This document shows, in pieces, positions 9,226 to 17,432 of a stretch of DNA of 64,000 bases; within the stretch, counting starts at the first letter, position 1; the number at the start of each line of letters is the position of its first letter. The position numbers and the translations under genes were made by a program. The stretch is taken from the NCBI RefSeq assembly GCF_002295065.1, contig NZ_NSGG01000005.1, positions 370,323 through 434,322 on the forward strand. The letters run 5' to 3'. Below the pieces are notes generated by a model that worked only from the letters and a program-made list of their open reading frames with translations, searched no databases and was not told the DNA's origin. This DNA is from Mesorhizobium sp. WSM3859. GTDB lineage: Bacteria; Pseudomonadota; Alphaproteobacteria; Rhizobiales; Rhizobiaceae.

Positions 9226-10050
9226 TCATGCCGGCGCCTTGGGCCGCAGCCAGTCCGGATCGATCTCCGGCAGCGGAATGGCGGCGAGCAGGTCGCGCGT
9301 GTAAGTCTCCTTCGGGTTGTCGAACAGCGCGTCCGTGACGCTGGCCTCGACGATCCTGCCTTCGCGCATGACGATGACCTGTTGGCAGAGCCGCCGGATC
9401 ACCGACAGATCGTGGCTGATGAAGGCAACCGTCAGCCCCATCTCGGCCGCCAGCTTTTCCAGCAGCGTCAGGATCTGCGCCTGCGTCGAAACGTCGAGGC
9501 CGGAGACGATCTCGTCGGCCAGCACGAATTTCGGCGACAGCGCCAGCGCCCGTGCGATGCCGACGCGCTGGCGCTGGCCACCCGACAGCTCGTGACGGTA
9601 GCGGCTGGCAAAGCTCTGCGGCAGGCCGACGCGCTGCAGGGCTTCCGCGACGCGTTCCTTCAGCCTGTCGCCAAGCCCGTTCTGCCTCAAGGGGGCTGCA
9701 ATGATGTTGAAGATCGTATGCCGCGGATTGAGCGACGACATAGGATCCTGGAAGATCATCTGCAGGTCGCGGCGCAGCGGCCTCAACTGGGCTTCCGAAA
9801 GACGGCTGATGTCGCGCCCCTCGAAGCTGATCGAGCCGGCGCTCGGCTCGAGCAGCCTGACCAGGGCGCGGCCGAGCGTCGACTTGCCGGAGCCGGACTC
9901 GCCGACGATCCCGGTGACCGAGCCCTTGGGCAGGTCGAAGTCGAGCCCTTTCAGGATTTCCGCCAGCGGCGCCCGGCCGATCAGCGGCTTGCGCGTCATG
10001 TCGGGCAGCGCCACTTTCAGCCCCCGCACGGAAAACAGCGGCTCAGCCAT
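9226..10050 (-). CDS. Peptide-type ABC transporter ATP-binding protein (OppF/DppF-like)
   Basis: A 274-aa ABC ATPase: Walker A GESGSGKST near residue 45, signature LSGGQRQRVGIARAL near 145, Walker B FVLADEIVSGLD and the switch His in FISHDLSVI. The IFQDPMSSLNPRH segment is typical of the oligopeptide/nickel (Dpp/Opp) group. It is the last of five genes of a leftward transporter operon (binding protein 12969, permeases 11771 and 10930, ATPases 10043 and 9226). The start at 10050 (MAEPLFSVRGL) overlaps the previous stop by eight bases. Its substrate may be the aromatic compound degraded by the surrounding enzymes; that is inference from position only. Confidence 0.93.
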   Translation of the reverse strand: MAEPLFSVRGLKVALPDMTRKPLIGRAPLAEILKGLDFDLPKGSVTGIVGESGSGKSTLGRALVRLLEPSAGSISFEGRDISRLSEAQLRPLRRDLQMIFQDPMSSLNPRHTIFNIIAAPLRQNGLGDRLKERVAEALQRVGLPQSFASRYRHELSGGQRQRVGIARALALSPKFVLADEIVSGLDVSTQAQILTLLEKLAAEMGLTVAFISHDLSVIRRLCQQVIVMREGRIVEASVTDALFDNPKETYTRDLLAAIPLPEIDPDWLRPKAPA

Positions 10051-10933
10051 GGCCGGGCCTCCAGTCCTTGTCGGCGGCCGCGATCTCGGCCGTGAGCCCG
10101 GCAAGCACGCTCTCGTCCACCGGCTTCAGCGACGCGTATGGATCGGTGTAGCGCGGCGTCGCCGCGATCAGAGCGCGCGTGTAGGCGTGCTGCGGAGCGG
10201 CGAAGAGCTGAGCGGTCTCGGCCTCCTCCACCACCTTGCCGGCATAGAGCACCGACACTTTCTGGCTGATCTTGGCGACGACGCCGAGATCGTGGGTGAC
10301 GAACAGGATCGCGGTGCCATGGTCGCGCTGCAACTGCGCGATCAGCCGCAGGATCTGCTTCTGCACGGTGACGTCCAGCGCCGTCGTCGGCTCGTCGGCG
10401 ACGATCAGCCTCGGTTCCGCCGCGAAGGCGGCCGCGATCAGCACGCGCTGGCGCATGCCGCCGGAGAGTTCATGCGGATAGCTCTTCCGCACGCGCTCGG
10501 GGTCGCGGATCTGCACCTCGTCGAGCAATTGCCGGATGCGTTTGTCCGCCCGCTCGCCGCTCCAGCCAAGGGTGCGCACCAGCCGGTCGGTCATCTGCGG
10601 GCCGATGCGGCGCGACGGGTTGAGCGCGGTCAGCGGATCCTGCGGGATCAGCGCCGTGCGCGCGCCGATCAGGTTCCGTCGGGCCTTGGCATCGAGGCGG
10701 CCGAGATCCTCGCCTTCGATCAGCATCTCGCCTTCGACGACACGCACGCTTTTCGGCAGCACGCCGAGCACCGCCTTGCCGATCATCGTCTTGCCGGCGC
10801 CGCTTTCGCCGACCAGCGCGCGCACCTCGCCCGGCTGCACGGTGAGCGACACCGAGCGCAGCACGCGCTGGCCGTTGGGCAGCACGGCGCTCAAACCGCG
10901 GATGTCGAGACATGGTTCCATATTGGCGCTCAT
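10043..10933 (-). CDS. Peptide-type ABC transporter ATP-binding protein (OppD/DppD-like)
   Basis: A 296-aa ABC ATPase. Walker A GESGAGKT near residue 42, a Q-loop segment TALIPQDPLTALNPSRRIG, signature LSGGMRQRVLIAAAF, Walker B LIVADEPTTALDVT and ILFVTHDLGVV are all present. It is the partner ATPase of the gene at 9226. The ATG at 10933 (MSANMEPCL) overlaps the permease stop by four bases. An open reading frame extends far upstream to 11494, but that extension is the shadow of the permease gene. Confidence 0.93.
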   Translation of the reverse strand: MSANMEPCLDIRGLSAVLPNGQRVLRSVSLTVQPGEVRALVGESGAGKTMIGKAVLGVLPKSVRVVEGEMLIEGEDLGRLDAKARRNLIGARTALIPQDPLTALNPSRRIGPQMTDRLVRTLGWSGERADKRIRQLLDEVQIRDPERVRKSYPHELSGGMRQRVLIAAAFAAEPRLIVADEPTTALDVTVQKQILRLIAQLQRDHGTAILFVTHDLGVVAKISQKVSVLYAGKVVEEAETAQLFAAPQHAYTRALIAATPRYTDPYASLKPVDESVLAGLTAEIAAADKDWRPGHG

Positions 10934-11778
10934 CGCAGCACCGGATCGAAGCGCGCCTTCAGCGCTTCGCCGAACTGGCTGAAGGAGAGCACGGTGAGGA
11001 TCAGCGTGATCAGCGGGAACACCAGCACCCACCAGGCCTGATGGATCGACAGCCGGCCCTCGGCGATGATGCTGCCCCAGGTCGGATCGTCGGTCGAGAT
11101 CGACAGATTGACGAATGACAGGATCGCCTCGACGATGACGGCGATGCCCATTTCGAGCGACAGCAGCGCGACCACCGACGGCAGCACATTGGGCAGCACC
11201 TCGCGCAGCATGATGCCGATGCGACCATAGCCGGCGACGCGCGCGCTCTCGACATAGTCCATGCGCGCCTGACTCATCGCCTCGGCGCGGATTACCCGGC
11301 AGAAGCGCGTCCAGTCGATGATCGCAATGGCGAGGATGACGGAGCTCAGCCCCGTGCCCAGCACCGCGACCAGCAGGATCGCGAACAGCACCGGCGGGAA
11401 GGCCATCCACACATCGACGATACGCGAGATGATGCGGTCGGCCCAGCCGCCGAAATAACCGGCGATCAGCCCCAGCGCTGAGCCGATGAAGCATGCAGAG
11501 ATCGCCGCGGCGAAGGCGACGATGAAGGCGATGCGGCCGCCGAAGATCAGCCGCGACAACAGATCACGTCCCAGGCTGTCGGTGCCCAGCCAATAGCCGG
11601 GCTCGGCGCCGTCCAGCCAGAACGGCGGCAGCCGCTCCAGCATCAGGTCCTGCGCCAGCGGATCCTGCGGCGCGACCAGCGGCGCGAAGATCGCCGCCAG
11701 TAGCGCCAAGAGCAGCCAGCCGCCGGCCAGCCAGAGCCTCGGGCTCAAACCGCGTCGCGGGATGCGCGCCTCATCCAT
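10930..11778 (-). CDS. Peptide-type ABC transporter permease (OppC/DppC-like)
   Basis: A 282-aa inner-membrane permease. The N-terminal segment after MDEARIPRRGLSPRLW is hydrophobic, followed by the DppC-type periplasmic stretch with APQDPLAQDLMLERL and GTDSLGRDLLSRLIFGGRIA. Further membrane helices carry the coupling loop (EAMSQARMDYVESARVAGYGRIGIMLREVLPN). The start at 11778 overlaps the upstream permease stop at 11771. It pairs with the permease at 11771-12778 to form the channel. Confidence 0.93.
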   Translation of the reverse strand: MDEARIPRRGLSPRLWLAGGWLLLALLAAIFAPLVAPQDPLAQDLMLERLPPFWLDGAEPGYWLGTDSLGRDLLSRLIFGGRIAFIVAFAAAISACFIGSALGLIAGYFGGWADRIISRIVDVWMAFPPVLFAILLVAVLGTGLSSVILAIAIIDWTRFCRVIRAEAMSQARMDYVESARVAGYGRIGIMLREVLPNVLPSVVALLSLEMGIAVIVEAILSFVNLSISTDDPTWGSIIAEGRLSIHQAWWVLVFPLITLILTVLSFSQFGEALKARFDPVLR

Positions 11779-12778
11779 GGCGCAGCCTCGGATTGAGCAG
11801 CGCATACATCATGTCGACGGCAAGGTTGATCAGCACGAAGAGCAGCGCGAACACCAGCACGATGCCCTGGATCAGCGGCAGGTCGCGGTTGATGACGGCG
11901 TCGATCGCCATGTTGCCGAGGCCCTCATAGGAAAACAGCCGCTCGACGATGACGGTGCCGCCGATGAGGAAGGTGAACTGCACGCCGGCCAGCGTCAGCG
12001 TCGGCAATGCGGCGTTCTTCAGCGCCTCGCGCAGGATGACCTGCGTCTCGGAAAAGCCCTTCACCCGGGCGAGCACGACATAGTCGAGGTCGAGCACTTC
12101 CTTCAGCGACTGTTTGAGCAACTGTGCGATGATCGCCGCCAGCGGCAGCGCGAGCGCGACGGCGGGCATCAGCATGTGCTTGAGCAGATCCCAGGTGAGA
12201 TCGAAGCGCAGCCTGAGGATACTCTCGACCAGGTAGAATTGCGTAACAAAGGGCAGGTCGAGCTCGGGCGACACCCGACCGGAAATGTCGAAGACAGGCA
12301 CCAGAACACCGAACAAAAGGATCAGCACCAGGCCCCACAGGAAATCGGGAATGGAGAGCGTCGCGCCGCTGGCGATGTCGATGCCCGCTTCGATCGCCGT
12401 GCCGCGCGAGCGCGCGCCGAGGATCGCGGCCGTGGCGCCGATCGCGATCGCCATCAGCAGCGCCACGGTCGCCAGCTCCAGTGTCGCCGGCAGCCGGTCG
12501 AAGACCAGGCCGAGCACGTCCTGGCGCAGCGAGATCGAGGTGCCGAAATCGCCATGCAGCACGCCGCCGAGCCAGATGAAAAATTGCTGCACGATTGACT
12601 TGTCGAGCCCATAGAGCGCGCGCAGCCGGGCGATGTCGTCATCGCTGGCACCAGGCGGCAGCATCATGGCGATCGGATCGCCGGGCGCCACGCGGATGAC
12701 GACGAAGACGACGATGGCGACGCCAAAAAGCGTCACCAGCATCGTCAACAGACGAACGAGAAATCTCTGCAGCAGCAT
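11771..12778 (-). CDS. Peptide-type ABC transporter permease (OppB/DppB-like)
   Basis: A 335-aa permease of normal DppB length: an N-terminal membrane helix after MLLQRFLVRLLTMLVTLFG, the conserved RVAPGDPIAMMLPPGASDD loop, and later helices with the coupling motif LKQSLKEVLDLDYVVLARVKGFSE and VIVERLFSYEGLGNMAIDAV. The start at 12778 is preferred to an upstream codon at 12832 because MLLQRFLVR matches the family N-terminus. A mosaic repeat lies between it and the binding-protein gene. Confidence 0.93.
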   Translation of the reverse strand: MLLQRFLVRLLTMLVTLFGVAIVVFVVIRVAPGDPIAMMLPPGASDDDIARLRALYGLDKSIVQQFFIWLGGVLHGDFGTSISLRQDVLGLVFDRLPATLELATVALLMAIAIGATAAILGARSRGTAIEAGIDIASGATLSIPDFLWGLVLILLFGVLVPVFDISGRVSPELDLPFVTQFYLVESILRLRFDLTWDLLKHMLMPAVALALPLAAIIAQLLKQSLKEVLDLDYVVLARVKGFSETQVILREALKNAALPTLTLAGVQFTFLIGGTVIVERLFSYEGLGNMAIDAVINRDLPLIQGIVLVFALLFVLINLAVDMMYALLNPRLRHG

Positions 12779-12804
12779 GCGTGCGTAATCACTCTGAACG
12801 GACT

Positions 12805-12924
12805 CCCCCTCATCCAGGCGCTTCGCGACCACCTTCTCTCCGGTGGGGAGAAGAGGCTGGCTCAGCCGTCGGCGACCTCTTCTCCCCTCGGGGAGAAGGT
12901 GGCCCGAAGGGCCGGATGAGAGGG
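12805..12924. repeat. Inverted intergenic repeat, CTTCTCCCC type
   Basis: Two diverged arms face each other: the left arm holds CCCTCATCC, ACCTTCTCTCC and GGGGAGAAGAGG, and the right arm holds their complements ending GGATGAGAGG. The sequence lies between the transporter permease and binding-protein genes and could form a long RNA hairpin. Such processing or attenuation elements often sit after binding-protein genes, allowing higher expression of the upstream binding protein. Confidence 0.8.
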
Positions 12925-12968
12925 CTGCGTCGTTGAAGGAGACACGCTACCGCGCCTCCTCATCTCGA

Positions 12969-14495
12969 TCAGGCCGGGGTCATCAGCGCCGGCAGCAGCG
13001 CGCCGGACACGTGCTGCACGACATTGACCTTCTTCGAATGCACGATCGGTTGCGCATATTGGATCAGCGGCAGCACATAAGCCTGTTCGGCGATATATTT
13101 GTCGACGGCCTTCCAGCCGGCGATGCGCTTGGCCTCGTCCTTCTCGCCCCACAGCGGGTTGATCATGTCGACAAGGTCCTTGCTGTCCCACACCGAATGC
13201 GGGCTCGGGCCGTACATGGCGAAGCCTGTCGAGGTGGTCGGGTCGCCGATGGAGTTGCCCCAATTGTAGAAGGCGGCCGGCGCCAGCTTGTCGGCGGCGC
13301 GCAGCTCGTAATGCTTGGCGATCTCATAGACCTCGATATTGGCCTCGATGCCGACCTTGCGCCACATGCCGACGATCGCCTGGATCATCTCATAGTCCTT
13401 GGGCTTGAAGCCCTTGGTGGTCTGGATGGTGAACTTGACCGGCTTCTTGGTCGAATAGCCGGAAGCGGCAAGCAATTCCTTGGCTTTCTCCGGGTTGTGC
13501 TCGACCTTGATCGACGGGTCGAAGGCCGTGTATTCCGGCGTCTCCAGCGTCGCGATCGGCTGGCCGTAGCCGCGCAGCAGCCGCTTGACCAGGAGTTCCT
13601 TGTCCACTGCCATCACGGCCGCCTGCCGGACATTCTTGTCCAGCATCGCCTCGATGTCGTTGAAGAAAATCATGCCGATGTCGGAGACGTTCTTGATCGA
13701 GCCGGCGAGCCCGCTCTTCTTGATGAGGCGGTCATATTCCTCATAGGGGATTTCAAGCGTCACCTGCGAAGAGCCGGACTCGATCTCGGCGACACGGCTC
13801 GCCGCGTCGGTGACAAATTTGATCGTCACATTCTCGAAGGCCGGCTTGGTGCCCCAATAGTGCGGATTGGCCTTCAGCCGCAGGAAGGCGTTACGCTCGA
13901 ACTTGTCGACCATATAGGGACCGGTGCCGATCGGCGCCTTCTCGAAGCCGTCCGCGCCGACCTTCTCGTAATAGGCCTTGGGCAGGATGTAGCCGGTCAG
14001 GAACGACATCCATTTGAAATAGACCGGGTCGAACTGCACCACGTCGCCGGTGATCTTGTTGCCGTCGATCTTGAAGTTGTTGACGTTCTTCCAGACGAAC
14101 TGGATCGGGTTGCCGGTCTTCTCGTCGCCGGCGCGGGTCAGCGACCACACGACGTCTTCGGGCGTGAAGGGCGAGCCGTCATGCCATTTGACGCCCTCGC
14201 GCACCGTCATCGTCACCTTGGTGCGGTCGTCGTTCCAGCCCCATTCGGTGAGCAGTCCGGGCGTGAAGGAAAGGTCCGGCTTCTGGCCGATGATTTGGTC
14301 GAACACCGACTGGTAGAGGCCCTGGATGGTCGGGTTCACCGCCGAGGGGCCGGTGGTCGGATCCCAGGACGGCAGGTTGACGTTGTAGGCGATGGTGAGC
14401 TCGCCAGCCGCCTTGGCCGCCCTCGGCAGGCCGAGCATCGCCGCGCCGATTGCGGCGGCGCCATATCCAAGCAAGTCACGTCTGTTGATGGTCAT
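12969..14495 (-). CDS. ABC transporter substrate-binding protein (SBP_bac_5 family)
   Basis: A 508-aa periplasmic binding protein of the extracellular solute-binding family 5. The N-terminus MTINRRDLLGYGAAAIGAAM contains RR followed by a hydrophobic segment ending AKAAG, consistent with Tat or Sec export. Family features are WDPTTGPSAVNPTIQGLYQSV, TMTVREGVKWHDGSPFTPEDV, GTGPYMVDKFERNAFLRLKAN and FEIN-type lobes. First gene of the transporter operon. Family members bind peptides, nickel, opines and many plant metabolites, so substrate cannot be read from sequence; an indolic or aromatic acid is plausible here. Confidence 0.93.
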   Translation of the reverse strand: MTINRRDLLGYGAAAIGAAMLGLPRAAKAAGELTIAYNVNLPSWDPTTGPSAVNPTIQGLYQSVFDQIIGQKPDLSFTPGLLTEWGWNDDRTKVTMTVREGVKWHDGSPFTPEDVVWSLTRAGDEKTGNPIQFVWKNVNNFKIDGNKITGDVVQFDPVYFKWMSFLTGYILPKAYYEKVGADGFEKAPIGTGPYMVDKFERNAFLRLKANPHYWGTKPAFENVTIKFVTDAASRVAEIESGSSQVTLEIPYEEYDRLIKKSGLAGSIKNVSDIGMIFFNDIEAMLDKNVRQAAVMAVDKELLVKRLLRGYGQPIATLETPEYTAFDPSIKVEHNPEKAKELLAASGYSTKKPVKFTIQTTKGFKPKDYEMIQAIVGMWRKVGIEANIEVYEIAKHYELRAADKLAPAAFYNWGNSIGDPTTSTGFAMYGPSPHSVWDSKDLVDMINPLWGEKDEAKRIAGWKAVDKYIAEQAYVLPLIQYAQPIVHSKKVNVVQHVSGALLPALMTPA

Positions 14496-14590
14496 GGTCG
14501 TTCCCCTTGTTGGTTGTCATTGTGCGCGGCGTTTTCATTCGGTAGTGGGCAACCGCGCCTTGTCCATCCCGGAATTCTAGCTCTTTGTTG

Positions 14591-14642
14591 GAGCATGATC
14601 TTTCTCCGAAAACCGGTTCCCACTTTTCGGGATCATGCTCTA
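14591..14642. repeat. Rhizobiales palindromic intergenic repeat (GAGCATGATC type)
   Basis: GAGCATGATC at 14591-14600 pairs with GATCATGCTC at 14631-14640, and the interior contains CCGAAAACCGGTTCCCAC and TTTTCGG. This element is widespread in intergenic DNA of Mesorhizobium and Bradyrhizobium. It sits at the 3' end of the FAD oxidoreductase gene, upstream of the transporter operon. Confidence 0.85.
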
Positions 14643-16214
14643 GTTCCCTCCCAGCTGTTGGGCGAGCATGAAGCCGGAGCCCGCGCCCGTGCCGGCGCCC
14701 GGCCATGTCGCGGCGCCGGTGAGGTAGAGGTTCGCGACCGGCGTGTTCCAGCGCGCGAAGCCGCGCGCCGGGCGGAACAGGAAATTCTGCGCCAGATGGT
14801 GGCTGCCGCAGATCTGGTCCCCGCCCACGAGGTTCGGGTTTTCGCGCTCAAGATCGAGCGGCGAGAAGATCGCGCGGCCAAGGATTTTCTGTCGCAGGCC
14901 CGGCGCATAGCTCTCGATGATGTCGAGCACGCGCTCCGCATAGGCGTCCTTGACTATATCCCAATGCGCCGGCGCGATTTTGCCGGCCGCGTCTCCGGCA
15001 ATCTCCGCCGGCAGCATGCGCACCTGCACCCACAGCACATGCTTGCCTTGCGGCGCCCGCGACGGGTCGACGGCCGTCGGCTGGCCGACCACCAGCACGG
15101 GCTGGTCGGGCAGCAGGCCGGCGATCGCCTGCTGGTAGACGCGCGACATGGCGTCGAGCGACGGCGCCAGATGCACATAGGCGAACTGGCGAAGCTCGGC
15201 GCCGGTACTCCAGTCGGGCAAATCGTCCATCGCCAGGTGGATCATCATCGTGCCGGGCGCATGACGGAATTTCAGCATCGCCGCATCAAAGCCGGCGTCG
15301 CCTGAGCCGTTGGGCAGCAGCTTGCCCGTCAGCGCTTTCGGCGCGACGCCGGCAATGACGGCCTTGGTCGCGAAATGGGTTTCGCCCGATGCCAGCCGCA
15401 CGCCGGTCGCCCTGCCGCCGGAAACCATGATTTCGGCGACATCCGCGCCGGTCGTGATCTGGCCGCCGGCCGCCTTCACCATGCCGGCCAGGGCGCGGAT
15501 GATCGTATCGGCGCCCCCCTTGCCCAGCACCATGCCGAAACTCTGGTTGGCCATCGATTCCAGATAGGAGAACACAGCGCCGCCGGCGATGTCGGGCGCG
15601 AAGTCGAGATGCATGCCCCAGGCCGCGAGCGTGGTGCGGACATGCGGCGTCTTGAAATTTTCCTCCAGCCATGCGCGCGGCGAGGAGAGCAGCAATCGAG
15701 CCGTATCCAGCGCGCCGGCAAGACCTTTCTTGCGCCAGAGATTCCAGCCTATGCCGGCCGGCGCCCGCGCGCTCATCGGCGAACCCAGCAGCCGGAACAG
15801 ATGTTCGGCCTCACCCGGGAAGGCGGCGAACAGTTTCCGCCATGTGGCCGCGTCCTCTGCGGAGAAGGCGGCCAGCCGAGTAGCGGTTTTTTCGAGGTCG
15901 TTGCTGACACCGAACCATTTCCCATCCGGGAAGGCGCTGGCGAAACAATCGGCCACAGGCGCGAACTCCAACCCATGGCTTTTCAATTCATTTGCATATT
16001 TCCGGTGAAAGGCGGAGCCGGCGAAGAGGCTCAAATTCATCGCGCCGAAATCGTGCCGGAAGCCGGGAAGCGTGTATTCGCCGGTTTGCACGGCACCGCC
16101 GATCGTCTGGCTGCGCTCGAAAATCGCTATTTTCCAGCCTTTGAGCGCCAGATGCGCGGCGCATGCCAGACTGTTGTGGCCCGCCCCGATCAAGATGGCG
16201 TCGAACTCGCTCAC
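14640..16214 (-). CDS. NAD(P)/FAD-dependent oxidoreductase, phytoene-desaturase-like (1)
   Basis: A 524-aa flavoprotein of the amine oxidase/phytoene desaturase superfamily. The dinucleotide-binding motif LIGAGHNSLACAAHLALKG is at residues 8-26, followed by the FAD ribose contact FERSQTIGGAVQTGE. The C-terminal FAD motif is LYLTGAATWPGAGTGAGSGFMLA. A middle segment VLGKGGADTIIRALAGMVKAAGG is typical of the group. The start is the GTG at 16214 (MSEFDAIL); a TTG at 16226 is the alternative. It is divergent from the cyclase gene at 16334 and paralogous to the protein at 17433. Hydride removal or oxidation of a cyclic intermediate is likely; substrate unknown. Confidence 0.88.
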   Translation of the reverse strand: MSEFDAILIGAGHNSLACAAHLALKGWKIAIFERSQTIGGAVQTGEYTLPGFRHDFGAMNLSLFAGSAFHRKYANELKSHGLEFAPVADCFASAFPDGKWFGVSNDLEKTATRLAAFSAEDAATWRKLFAAFPGEAEHLFRLLGSPMSARAPAGIGWNLWRKKGLAGALDTARLLLSSPRAWLEENFKTPHVRTTLAAWGMHLDFAPDIAGGAVFSYLESMANQSFGMVLGKGGADTIIRALAGMVKAAGGQITTGADVAEIMVSGGRATGVRLASGETHFATKAVIAGVAPKALTGKLLPNGSGDAGFDAAMLKFRHAPGTMMIHLAMDDLPDWSTGAELRQFAYVHLAPSLDAMSRVYQQAIAGLLPDQPVLVVGQPTAVDPSRAPQGKHVLWVQVRMLPAEIAGDAAGKIAPAHWDIVKDAYAERVLDIIESYAPGLRQKILGRAIFSPLDLERENPNLVGGDQICGSHHLAQNFLFRPARGFARWNTPVANLYLTGAATWPGAGTGAGSGFMLAQQLGGN

Positions 16215-16230
16215 GCCCCGCCCCAAAATG

Positions 16231-16244
16231 CTTTATGCTTAAAG
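16231..16244. promoter_or_regulatory. Candidate MarR operator, site 4 (divergent promoter)
   Basis: CTTTATGCTTAAAG has 5-bp inverted arms, CTTTA and TAAAG, around TGCT. It is located between the divergent FAD oxidoreductase and cyclase genes. It is the weakest match to the other three sites but shares the GCTTAAA core and the A-T-rich setting. The regulator may be the second MarR (19004), whose operon starts here. Confidence 0.4.
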
Positions 16245-16333
16245 ATAATTGCAGATGCATATGTTTTCGTCTAGTAGGTATATTAAGGGCCGCAACGAGC
16301 CTTGATCGTCAGAGACAAGAGGGAACAAAGACC

Positions 16334-17125
16334 ATGGACACGCAGAAACTCCTCGGCGAGGTCGCCGGCCAGCTGCTCTCGGGCGCCATCAAGGTGGTCG
16401 ACCTGACGGCGCCGCTCGGACCGAACACGCCGCTGATCAAGTTGCCGCCGGAACTCGCCGTCGACACGCCGAAGGTCGAGATCCATGAGATTTCCAAATA
16501 CGACAAGAACGGTCCGTGGTGGGCCTGGAACTGGCTGAAGCTCGGCGAGCATTCCGGCACGCATTTCGATGCGCCGCAGCACTGGATCACCGGCAAGGAC
16601 TATCCGGACGGCGCCACCGACACCATTCCGGCGCAGAATTTCATCGGCCCGGTCAATGTCATCGACTGCTCGAAAGAGGCGGCCGCCGATCACGACTTCC
16701 TGCTCACCGTCGACCACATCAAGGCCTGGGAGGCCACGCACGGCGCCATCAACCCCGGCGAGTGGGTGGTGATGCGCACCGACTGGTACAAGCGCAACGG
16801 CTCCGAAGCCGAGTTCCTCAACGCCAACGAGACCGGCCCGCACACGCCCGGCCCGACGGCCGAAGCCATCCAGTTCCTGATAGCCAAGGACATCAAGGGC
16901 TGGGGCTCGGAGACGATCGGCACCGATGCCGGCAAGGCCGGCGGCATGGAGCCGCCGTTCCCGGCGCACACGCTGATGCACAAGGCCAACCGCTATGGGC
17001 TCGCCAGCCTCTGCAATCTCGACCAGCTGCCGCCGAAGGGCGCGATCCTGATCGCCGCTCCGCTCAAGATCGAGCGCGGCACCGGCAGCCCGATCCGGGC
17101 GCTGGCGCTGGTGCCGGGCAAGTAA
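16334..17125 (+). CDS. Cyclase family protein, isatin hydrolase-like
   Basis: A 263-aa metal-dependent hydrolase of the cyclase/kynurenine formamidase family. The metal-binding signature HSGTHFDAPQHW is at about residues 79-90, and a later His and Glu ligand pair is expected in FPAHTLMHKA and neighbouring residues. Known members include isatin hydrolase (isatin to isatinate, manganese dependent) and KynB. The extended N-terminal half and PWWAWNWLKLGEHSG segment, and the neighbouring indolepyruvate oxidoreductase and anthraniloyl-CoA enzymes, favour isatin hydrolase over kynurenine formamidase. ATG at 16334 is preceded by GAGGGAAC. First gene of a rightward cluster that continues with an FAD enzyme and a MarR regulator. 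Substrate is inferred. Confidence 0.8.
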   Translation: MDTQKLLGEVAGQLLSGAIKVVDLTAPLGPNTPLIKLPPELAVDTPKVEIHEISKYDKNGPWWAWNWLKLGEHSGTHFDAPQHWITGKDYPDGATDTIPAQNFIGPVNVIDCSKEAAADHDFLLTVDHIKAWEATHGAINPGEWVVMRTDWYKRNGSEAEFLNANETGPHTPGPTAEAIQFLIAKDIKGWGSETIGTDAGKAGGMEPPFPAHTLMHKANRYGLASLCNLDQLPPKGAILIAAPLKIERGTGSPIRALALVPGK

Positions 17126-17218
17126 GGCGAGGCGGCGGTCTTCGGGAGAAGATCATGGTCGCAAGCGATGGAGTGATGGATTTGGAGCGGCCGTCTTGGA
17201 GCGCTGGCGCTCTACGGC

Positions 17219-17374
17219 GCCCCCCTCTGTCCTGCCGGACATCTCCCCCACAAGGGGGGAGATTGGCAGTTTTGGCGCCCCGCTCGATCCTGCAGCGCGG
17301 GCAATTGGCGAAAGCCGCGATGACAGCTGATCCCCCCCCTTGTGGGGGAGATGTCCGGCAGGACAGAGGGGGGC
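17219..17374. repeat. Composite mosaic repeat, copy 2
   Basis: This element matches the 3896-4053 copy: inverted ends with CCCCTCTGTCCTGCCGGACA and a shared interior containing TTGGCGAAAGC and GCGATGACA. It separates the cyclase gene from the following FAD oxidoreductase gene, a 307-bp gap in which I see no coding region. Confidence 0.85.
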
Positions 17375-17432
17375 GCGAAGGAACTCGGCTTTGCGCCATT
17401 GACCTTCAACTGCCGGCACATGGGATCCCTCA

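Noticed and set aside
12843..15305. Long rightward open frame of 820 codons
   Set aside because: It is antisense to the transporter binding protein and FAD oxidoreductase genes, crosses their boundaries and has a low-complexity Arg/Asp/His-rich sequence typical of GC-rich shadow frames.
16334..17125. Calling the cyclase protein kynurenine formamidase (KynB)
   Set aside because: It is longer than typical KynB, and the neighbourhood lacks kynureninase and tryptophan dioxygenase; the isatin hydrolase branch fits better, though proof needs phylogeny.
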